A stretch of DNA of 25,248 nt from JTS-RE9 sp964649195 (GTDB lineage Bacteria > Planctomycetota > Phycisphaerae > Phycisphaerales > Phycisphaeraceae), in NCBI GenBank assembly GCA_964649195.1, contig CAZYPK010000068.1, positions 1 to 25,248 on the forward strand. The letters are read 5' to 3'. The translations under genes were made by a program, and so were the position numbers. The first letter of the stretch is position 1, and the number at the start of each line of letters is the position of its first letter. The notes beneath the pieces were generated by a model, which saw nothing but the letters and a program-made list of their open reading frames with translations, had not been told where the DNA came from and did no database searches. Shown one piece after another: positions 1 through 6,045 of this stretch.

Positions 1-124
1 CCGCGGACGGGCTTCGCAAACGAACGGCTCGGCGGGAGCCTCGCCCTCCCGGCGGAGAACGGCTCCCGGCGGAGCCTCGCCCTCCCAGCCGGAGGCTTCC
101 GCTCTCCCGCCATATGCTTTTACC
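1..124 (-). repeat. GGTAAAAGCATATGG-ended repeat array, left copy
   Basis: Read on the minus strand, this starts with GGTAAAAGCATATGG (110-124) and continues into degenerate copies of GGGAGGGCGAGGCTCC and CGCCGGGAG up to the window edge. The same 15-base end and the same GGGAGGGCGAGGCTCC unit occur at 25192-25248 in the opposite orientation. It is non-coding as far as I can see. The family is dispersed, but its full length cannot be determined because both copies run off the window. Confidence 0.75.
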
Positions 125-450
125 TTGGGCGGCGCAACAAAAAACGAGGCAGTCATGTGCCGGGGCAGCGACGGGTTTAAGTGAACGGCGTTGATCGTGC
201 CGCCGTTCGACCGTCATTGGTTGCGTTCGCTGCCGGCAACGGATCGCCTCGTTTGCGGCCCTTGGGCCGTCTCCGATTCAAATCTGCGAAACGCGATTGA
301 TGCAAGCGACCTTGGGCTCATCCTGCAAGCGTCCATACGCCCGCGTTGGCATGAATTGATTTCGCTCAGAACCGGGTCTCGCAACTGCTTCTATTTTATC
401 CGACGCAGGCCGCGAGGGAAGGGAAATTTTTCGATTGCTGCTCAGAACCA
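125..450. other. Intergenic stretch with no convincing gene
   Basis: Nothing here is supported as a gene. An open frame from a TTG at 191 runs to 598, but it has no ribosome-binding site, its composition does not look like a real protein, and it reads straight through the first arm of the inverted-repeat element at 451-644. I found no convincing promoter or RNA gene. Confidence 0.5.
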
Positions 451-644
451 GAGCCGCGACTCAACGAGTCGCGGACGTGAACAGCCTGAAGAGGGGTTCT
501 TCTCGCGGCGGATGATCAGCGTCCATCGCGCGGTTCTCGCCCCGTTGCCAAGTGTGATGCCTGTCGTGTTCGAGTTCCGCCGGTGTTGGTATTCCTGACC
601 GCTCTTGAGGCTGTTCACGTCCGCGACTCGTTGAGTCACGGCTC
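451..644. mobile_element. REPIN-like paired palindrome, copy 1 (family A)
   Basis: Two 43-base arms, 451-493 and 602-644, are inverted copies of each other with only two mismatches. Each arm carries its own small hairpin built on CGCGACTCAACGAGTCGCG, so the element folds as a palindrome inside a larger inverted repeat. This is the architecture of REP doublets (REPINs/BIMEs). The right arm contains the stop codon (636-638) of the NfeD-type protease gene. One of the two mismatches, a T where the other arms read C, creates that TGA on the minus strand. A second copy lies at 9005-9316. Confidence 0.85.
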
Positions 645-2510
645 GACGGCCTCGACGAGCAGGCGGCTGCCGATCATCTTCACCACCCGCACGCGCTTGC
701 CGGCTTCGACGAAGCCGCCGGTGCTCTGCACATCCATCACGCGATCGTGGATCATCGCCTTGCCCATCGGCTTGAGTTCCGCCATCACCCGGCCTTCATC
801 GCCGACGCGCACGGTCATGCCCGCCATCTCATCGCCGGCGATCGCCTCGCGTGCCGCGGCGATGGCCGGGTGCTGCTCGGGCCGCTCCATCGATTCGTTT
901 TCATTCTCATCCTGATGGTGGCCGTGGCCGTGCTCCCGGTGCGGCAGGGCGTCCTGCACATTGGCGCGGGTGGGCTGCGAGGCGCTCAGGACCATGCGGT
1001 TGAACAGCGGGATCTGGCCGTAGTGTTTCACCACGAAGAACAGCCCGACGCCGCCGACGATCAGCCCCACCAGGGTCCACAGCGCCGACTGCTGGAGCGT
1101 GGCCATCATTTCGGGCGCGGGCAGCGGCACCGGTCCCTGGCCGGTGGTGGGGACCACGGCGAGGATGATGCCCGTGAGCATGGCGATCATGCCGGCGATG
1201 CCCAGCACCCCGAATCCGGGCGTGATGAAAATCTCGCCCAGCAGCATCAGGAACCCCACGAAAAACAGCAGCAGATGCCACACCTCGGCCAGGCCCACCA
1301 GCATCGGCGAAACGATCAGCAGGATCAGCGCCCCCGCCGCCACCATGCCGAACACGCTGATGCCCGGCGCCATCATTTCGATCACCGTGCAGATGATGAA
1401 GATGCCGATCAGCACCGCCCGCACCGGCAGCGAGACCAGGAAGCCCGCCATCGTTTCCGACCAGGTTTCATCCACGCGATAGACCGCCGAGGCGGAGAGA
1501 AACGTCTCGATGTCCGCATCCTTGAGAAACGTGCCGGGCAGAGCAAGCCCGATCTTCACCGCGTCATTCGTGCCCACGGTCAGCAGCGTCGAGCCGTCGT
1601 GAACCTCCTCGATGAGTTTCCACTGTCCGCGATCTCCATCGGTGGCGACATCGCGCCTGGCGAGGCCGACCTTGGTGACGTCTTCATGCTCATCGCCGCC
1701 CACGCCGAAGAGCTTGCCCACCTCCCCGGCCAGGCTGCTGCGCGATTTGCCATCGACCATGATCTGGTGATCGATCTGGTTGACGATGGCGCGTTTGGGG
1801 CCGCCGGTGATCGGGTCGATTTCGGTCTTGTGTTCGACCAGGTAGAGCTTGACGCCCAGCACGCACATGGCGTGGAAGATGGCGTAGGGGTAGTTGTTGT
1901 CCTGGGCGTTGCTGCGGAATTCGGTGAGCAGCGGGCTCAGGGCCTTGGCGCGTTCGGTGGGGTTGAGATTGTTGCCCAGGATGGAGATCGGGGCGCAGTC
2001 GCCGGTGGCGGCGGCGGGTGACATGACGATGTGGCCGCAGGCGGAGGAGATGAGGATGCCTGCGGAATAGGCCTTGTCGTTGATCCATGCGATGGTGGGC
2101 ACGCGGGTGCGGTCGGGCCGTTCGATCTGGGCGCGGATGTACTTGGAGATTTCCAGGGCGCTGTCGAGCATGCCGCCGTTGGTGTTCATTTCGAAGACGA
2201 TGACATCGACGCCGGCGGCGATGGCGCGTTCGACGCGCCGCTTGATGCTCTCGACGGTGAAGCCGTAGATCGTGCCATGCACCGGGATGATCGCAATTTT
2301 CCCGCCTGCCGGCAGCGCCATCGCGCCGTGACGGACGATCAGCGGCGGCGGCTTGGAAGCGACAGCCGGCAAAGGATCGCCCGCCGGCGATTCAATGGCG
2401 GAAGCGTCATCGGCCAATGAAGGTCGCGGAACATCGAGCATCAGATTGCCCATGATCAGCAACCCGAAACAAAGCCACATCAAAGCCCGGCGAATGGAGG
2501 TGTTCATCAT
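636..2510 (-). CDS. NfeD-family membrane-bound serine protease (ClpP class)
   Basis: The product is 624 residues from the ATG pair at 2510/2507. A longer open frame to 2744 would overlap the upstream transpeptidase gene and lacks a signal sequence. Residues 8-35 are a signal/anchor. Residues 70-300 are an S49/ClpP-like serine protease domain with an NTNGG motif (109-113), a candidate nucleophile Ser149 in AYSAG, the SACGHIVMSP strand, and a candidate catalytic Lys189. Several membrane helices follow (about 370-520), then a His/Glu-rich segment (HREHGHGHHQ) and a C-terminal NfeD OB-fold. Family members cleave hydrophobic membrane proteins and act in membrane quality control, often with stomatin partners. 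No stomatin gene is next to it here. The His-rich insert is unusual and might bind metal. The stop codon lies inside a dispersed repeat arm. The family call is firm; the substrate is unknown. Confidence 0.93.
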   Translation of the reverse strand: MMNTSIRRALMWLCFGLLIMGNLMLDVPRPSLADDASAIESPAGDPLPAVASKPPPLIVRHGAMALPAGGKIAIIPVHGTIYGFTVESIKRRVERAIAAGVDVIVFEMNTNGGMLDSALEISKYIRAQIERPDRTRVPTIAWINDKAYSAGILISSACGHIVMSPAAATGDCAPISILGNNLNPTERAKALSPLLTEFRSNAQDNNYPYAIFHAMCVLGVKLYLVEHKTEIDPITGGPKRAIVNQIDHQIMVDGKSRSSLAGEVGKLFGVGGDEHEDVTKVGLARRDVATDGDRGQWKLIEEVHDGSTLLTVGTNDAVKIGLALPGTFLKDADIETFLSASAVYRVDETWSETMAGFLVSLPVRAVLIGIFIICTVIEMMAPGISVFGMVAAGALILLIVSPMLVGLAEVWHLLLFFVGFLMLLGEIFITPGFGVLGIAGMIAMLTGIILAVVPTTGQGPVPLPAPEMMATLQQSALWTLVGLIVGGVGLFFVVKHYGQIPLFNRMVLSASQPTRANVQDALPHREHGHGHHQDENENESMERPEQHPAIAAAREAIAGDEMAGMTVRVGDEGRVMAELKPMGKAMIHDRVMDVQSTGGFVEAGKRVRVVKMIGSRLLVEAVEP

Positions 2511-2513
2511 TTG

Positions 2514-2519
2514 ATTATA
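2514..2519 (-). promoter_or_regulatory. Candidate leaderless -10 box of the NfeD-type gene
   Basis: A perfect TATAAT on the minus strand ends six bases before the second ATG (2507-2505). There is no Shine-Dalgarno sequence. Transcription starting 6-7 bases past the hexamer would begin at that ATG, giving a leaderless message. No good -35 box is visible, and the position rests on spacing alone. Confidence 0.45.
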
Positions 2520-2529
2520 GGCATTGAAT

Positions 2530-2556
2530 GGCACGGGACCTTCAAGGTCCCGTGCC
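2530..2556. repeat. GGCACGGGA palindrome, intergenic copy
   Basis: The arms GGCACGGGACC (2530-2540) and GGTCCCGTGCC (2546-2556) are perfectly complementary around the five-base loop TTCAA. It sits seven bases beyond the transpeptidase stop codon and could act as a terminator or attenuator, but no T-run follows on the minus strand. A near-identical palindrome with a compensating base-pair swap is inside glcF at 14746-14771, so this looks like a dispersed element rather than a one-off terminator. Confidence 0.75.
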
Positions 2557-2563
2557 TTTGCGC

Positions 2564-3253
2564 TCAATCGAACCCACCCGCCCAGTGCCCGCCGATGTGG
2601 ATCAGCGTCGTTCCCGCCAGGCTGTTGTTGTGGATCAGTTTGGCGACATCGTTCGTCAGCCTGATGCATCCCTCCGAGCGCGGCGTCGTTGCGATGTCGC
2701 CATGCGAGTGCATGGCGATGTAGCGGGGCGCGTGAATCACCCACGTCGCATAGTGGCAGGTGAAGGCGCGGTTCAGGTGATCCGAAAACCCCGCGATGCG
2801 GAAGGTGCCTTTGGGGGTGCAGTAGGAATCGAGCGTGTTGCTGACTCGAACATCATCGCAGTCGGCGCCGTTCTTGCCCCGGCCGGGGCACGACCGCCAC
2901 GGGCCTTGCGGCGCCTCGCTGGCCAGCGGCCCGGTCCAGTGAAGGCGAAGGCGATGATGCGGGCTGGCCAGGTCAAGCGTGATCAGGGCGATGTGGGTGC
3001 GCGGGAAATCGGGGTTCCGCATCGCCAGGTCATACCCCGGCCCCACGCGCGCACCATCGCCTTCACCATAGCCGGGCACGAAGGCCACCGCCCCCATCGC
3101 AGGCGGAGCCACGCGCGGCAGCGCATCTTGAACGGCCGCCTGCCCGCTCACATGAGTCCAGTCCTGCCATGTGCTTTTCACCGGTGATTCACAGCCGATG
3201 GATGCAAGCATCACCTGGCAGGCGACCGCGAGAATGAAAGGGCGATGGAGCAT
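2564..3253 (-). CDS. L,D-transpeptidase (YkuD) lipoprotein
   Basis: The product is 229 residues from the ATG at 3253. An alternative ATG at 3307 would put 18 extra residues in front of the signal peptide. Residues 1-21 form a lipoprotein signal with lipobox ASIGC and Cys21 as the lipidated residue. The C-terminal 60 residues carry the YkuD catalytic block: His182 and His184 in AMHSHGD, then SEGCIRL with nucleophile Cys196. Usual YkuD motifs read SHGCIRL, so Glu replaces the second His here. Family members cross-link peptidoglycan (3-3 links) or attach proteins to it, which suggests action at the outer face of the cell wall. It is followed by a palindrome and the NfeD-type gene. A candidate TATATT -10 box at 3288-3293 fits transcription starting about 28 bases before 3253, which supports the shorter start. 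Confidence 0.87.
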   Translation of the reverse strand: MLHRPFILAVACQVMLASIGCESPVKSTWQDWTHVSGQAAVQDALPRVAPPAMGAVAFVPGYGEGDGARVGPGYDLAMRNPDFPRTHIALITLDLASPHHRLRLHWTGPLASEAPQGPWRSCPGRGKNGADCDDVRVSNTLDSYCTPKGTFRIAGFSDHLNRAFTCHYATWVIHAPRYIAMHSHGDIATTPRSEGCIRLTNDVAKLIHNNSLAGTTLIHIGGHWAGGFD

Positions 3254-3287
3254 GGCGAAGGCTCGGCTGCGTGGGGGTGAATGTTGC

Positions 3288-3293
3288 AATATA
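3288..3293 (-). promoter_or_regulatory. Candidate -10 box of the transpeptidase gene
   Basis: TATATT on the minus strand lies 34 bases upstream of the ATG at 3253 and downstream of the alternative start at 3307. If used, it excludes the longer start. No clear -35 box is visible. Confidence 0.3.
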
Positions 3294-3314
3294 TCCGCGC
3301 GAGGCATTGGGGTT

Positions 3315-3528
3315 CAGGGCCGTTTAATTTTCCGTCCCATCACCGGAAGCAGAAGTTCCAAATCACAAAATCCAAATCTCAAACAAACTCGAAAGCGAGC
3401 CGAAGCAGGCAAAATCGATCAGAATCCGGATTCTGTTTGATTGCGTTTTTTCTTGGAGCTTGTTTGGATTTTGAAATTTGTCATTTGGAGCTTCCGACAG
3501 AGTGGGTGCCGAGAATTAAACGCCCCTG
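3315..3528. mobile_element. CAGGG-ended MITE, copy 1 (family B)
   Basis: The ends are inverted repeats: CAGGGCCGTTTAATTT at 3315-3330 and the complement of CAGGGGCGTTTAATTC at 3513-3528. An inner inverted pair of TCCAAATCTCAAACAA-like sequence surrounds an AT-rich centre. The ten bases just outside are CATTGGGGTT (3305-3314) and CCTTGGGCTT (3529-3538), 8 of 10 identical, which fits a decayed target duplication. There is no coding capacity. It lies between the divergent transpeptidase and 801-residue protein genes. Confidence 0.75.
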
Positions 3529-3547
3529 CCTTGGGCTTCGCTTCTCC

Positions 3548-3575
3548 TTGCGGCTGACGCCAGGATGACGATAAT
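3548..3575 (+). promoter_or_regulatory. Candidate promoter of the 801-residue protein gene
   Basis: TTGCGG (3548-3553) and GATAAT (3570-3575) are separated by 16 bases and lie about 53 bases upstream of the chosen ATG at 3629. The pair sits just outside the MITE. It is a fair match to the housekeeping consensus and was judged by eye only. Confidence 0.35.
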
Positions 3576-3628
3576 CCAATCATGTTCCGAGGTCCTTTCT
3601 CATTCAACGATTGACATGGAGGTGTCTC

Positions 3629-6034
3629 ATGATGGCATTTGGCGGCCCCGGCTTGATGGAACTGTTGATGGTCGTGCTGCTCGGCGGCGGGCTTAATCTG
3701 CCCGTGGGCTTGCCGCCCGAGGCGGAGGATCCCAAAATGTCACAGGTCGCGCCGGAGCAGGCGCTGGTCTATCTCAGTTGGGCGGGCACGGCCACCGCTG
3801 ATCCCAACAGCGGCAACGGAACCGAACGGCTGCTCGCCGAGCCGCAGGTGAAGTTCATGCTCCGAAAAATCGAGGAGGGCATCCTCGGCGCGCTCAACCG
3901 CGAAGCCCGCAATGATGAAGAGGCCAAGGCGCTCATCAAGCATGGACATCTGCTCATCAAGCAGACGTTGCTGCGGCCTGCAACGATTTACCTTTCAAAG
4001 CTGGATCCTTTTGCGGAGACGCCGGCCGTTGAAGCGGGCCTGGTGGTGAACTTCGGCAAGGAAGCGGCGGCGGCGAAGAAGGCGCTGGAGGCGTTCGAAT
4101 CCATTCTCGTGAAGGAACTGGGCGCTGACGTGACGATCATGCCCGTCAACGAAGGCGGCCTGCGCCGCCTGCCGTTGCCCGAAGAGATGCCGCTGATCGC
4201 CTGGGGTTTTGAAGGCGACTACCTCATGATCGCCGTCGGAAAGGAGACGGCAGGCCGCCTGCGCACCGCGCTGAACACCGGCAAGGCGCCGGCCTGGCTC
4301 ACCGATGTGAAAAAGCGGCTCGCCCTGCCTCGCCATTCCTCGCTTTCCTATGTCAACGTCGCCGCGTTGCTGAAACAGTTCGGCCCGATGCTCGCCTCCG
4401 AAATGCTGGGCGGCCCCGATGCCGGCCGGCAGTTCGACCGCACGATGGCCGCGCTGGGCATCGACAAGATGCAATACTTCGCCGCGGTGACAGGCTTTGA
4501 TGACGCGAAGTTCGTCAACCGCTCCTTCGTCGCCGCCGCCGCGGATGCCAGGGGTCTTTTCGATCTCATTCCCAAAGCCGGCCTCACCCCGGCGGACCTG
4601 GCCGATGTGCCGCGCGACGCCGATCTGGCTTTCCTGCTCAAGGCCAACCCCGCCTCCGTCTTCGATCAGATCATCGAACTGATCGGCGCCATCGAGCCGC
4701 GCGCCAAGGAGGAAATCATGCGCGACATGAAGGAAGCCGAGGAGGAACTGGGCTTCCGGTTCAAGGAGGACCTGTTCGCCTCCATCGGCGATGTCTTCTC
4801 CATCTACAACTCCCCCGGCGAAGGCGGCCTGCTCATCACCGGCCTCACCGGTGTCGCACAGGTGAAGGACGCGGCCAAGGCGAAAAAGGTCATCGAGCAA
4901 CTCGAAAAACTTTTCGATGCCGAGTGGAACCGCCCCGGCCGCGTGGACCCGGAGCAGCTGCGCTGGCGTCGTTTTGAAATCAAGACGCTGGAACTGGGCG
5001 ATCAGAAGATTCGCTACATCAACCCGGTTGGCCAGGAATGGGTCGTCTCGCCTGCGTGGTGTCTGACGAAGGATCGGTTCATCATCGCCCCTTATCCGCA
5101 GATGGTCCGTTCCTATCTGGAGCGCACCGCCAGGCCGCAGGCGGGCACGCTCGCCGATGTGCCGCAGGTGAAGGAGCTTTTCGCCAAGGGCAACACGCCG
5201 GCGGTGATCACCTATCTCGACACGCCGGAGCTTTTCAAGAAGGCCTATCCGCTGGCCTATGGTCTTGCTTCGCTGGCCCTTGGCGAGTTGCAGCGCGACG
5301 GCTTCGACATGGACATCACCGCGCTGCCCACGGCCTCGGCGATCCTGCCGCATCTGTCGCCGGATACGGCCACGATGTCGCGGGTGAGTGACGGCGTGCT
5401 GTCGGAATCGCGCACCTCGCTGCCGATGGCCGGCGCCGCCTCGGGCCTGCCGGTGCTGGGCATGGCCTCTTGGATGGAGGCCCGTTCGGTTCATCGCTTC
5501 GACGAATTCGCCGAGCCAGGCATCGGCATCGATGAGCCGGCTCCTGTCGCTCCGCCGCCGGCGCGGCCGGCGCTTCGCACCACCGCCGCCAGGCGCGCCG
5601 TCGCATCCAGCGACTTGCACCAGATTGCGATTGCGTACATCTCCTACCTCATCGACAACGCCCGCAAACCACCGGCGAGCCTGAAAGATTTGGAACCCTA
5701 CCACGGCGGAAAAATCGGCAACGATCCCTGGGGGCAACCTTACAGTTTCTTTGGAAGCAAAGCGATCGATCCGAAACTGGGGAAATTCGAGGTTCCTCTT
5801 GCCGCGACCATCCACACGATTGATGGCAAACGTGTCGTGGCCTATGCCGATGGACATGTGGCGATTGTGGAGGAAGCGCAATTCAAGAAGCAGATGGAGG
5901 CCGCCAAACTTCCTTATGCACTGCCGGTCGATCTGAAACAGGAAGGCGGTGATGTCAAGGAGAAGGGATCATCGAAGTCGATCGACAAGGATCGCGCCCC
6001 GGTGCGGACCACCACGACCAATGAGAAGGAGTGA
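3629..6034 (+). CDS. Exported protein with pseudopilin-like C-terminal tail
   Basis: The product is 801 residues. The ATG at 3629 is chosen because GGAGG (3618-3622) lies six bases upstream; an in-frame TTG at 3611 lacks such a site. The first 30 residues are hydrophobic and may be an anchor or export signal. Residues 35-600 are a large soluble domain I do not recognise beyond a general likeness to secreted planctomycete proteins. A Pro/Ala linker follows at about 630-660. The last 140 residues contain DLHQIAIAYISYLIDNARKP, NDPWGQPYSFF (near 698) and VVAYADGHV (near 740), reminiscent of GspG-like major pseudopilin C-termini and of the H-x9-DG tail of planctomycete pseudopilins. The tail after that is charged. 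It is followed after 11 bases by the VanZ-like gene, so the two are probably co-transcribed. Function unknown. Confidence 0.85.
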   Translation: MMAFGGPGLMELLMVVLLGGGLNLPVGLPPEAEDPKMSQVAPEQALVYLSWAGTATADPNSGNGTERLLAEPQVKFMLRKIEEGILGALNREARNDEEAKALIKHGHLLIKQTLLRPATIYLSKLDPFAETPAVEAGLVVNFGKEAAAAKKALEAFESILVKELGADVTIMPVNEGGLRRLPLPEEMPLIAWGFEGDYLMIAVGKETAGRLRTALNTGKAPAWLTDVKKRLALPRHSSLSYVNVAALLKQFGPMLASEMLGGPDAGRQFDRTMAALGIDKMQYFAAVTGFDDAKFVNRSFVAAAADARGLFDLIPKAGLTPADLADVPRDADLAFLLKANPASVFDQIIELIGAIEPRAKEEIMRDMKEAEEELGFRFKEDLFASIGDVFSIYNSPGEGGLLITGLTGVAQVKDAAKAKKVIEQLEKLFDAEWNRPGRVDPEQLRWRRFEIKTLELGDQKIRYINPVGQEWVVSPAWCLTKDRFIIAPYPQMVRSYLERTARPQAGTLADVPQVKELFAKGNTPAVITYLDTPELFKKAYPLAYGLASLALGELQRDGFDMDITALPTASAILPHLSPDTATMSRVSDGVLSESRTSLPMAGAASGLPVLGMASWMEARSVHRFDEFAEPGIGIDEPAPVAPPPARPALRTTAARRAVASSDLHQIAIAYISYLIDNARKPPASLKDLEPYHGGKIGNDPWGQPYSFFGSKAIDPKLGKFEVPLAATIHTIDGKRVVAYADGHVAIVEEAQFKKQMEAAKLPYALPVDLKQEGGDVKEKGSSKSIDKDRAPVRTTTTNEKE

Positions 6035-6045
6035 TGACCTGAGTC

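Noticed and set aside
191..598. 135-residue open frame near the left edge
   Set aside because: TTG start, no ribosome site, and it reads through the first arm of a repeat element.
747..2021. 424-residue open frame on the plus strand
   Set aside because: It is antisense to the NfeD-type protease gene and its composition is rich in His, Arg, Gln and Asp, as expected of a shadow frame in GC-rich DNA.
2564..2744. N-terminal extension of the NfeD-type protein
   Set aside because: It would overlap the upstream transpeptidase gene and puts 78 non-hydrophobic residues before the signal peptide; the ATG pair at 2510/2507 is preferred.
3995..5881. 628-residue open frame on the minus strand
   Set aside because: It mirrors the 801-residue exported protein gene, which has a good ribosome site and recognisable motifs; the reverse frame has none.
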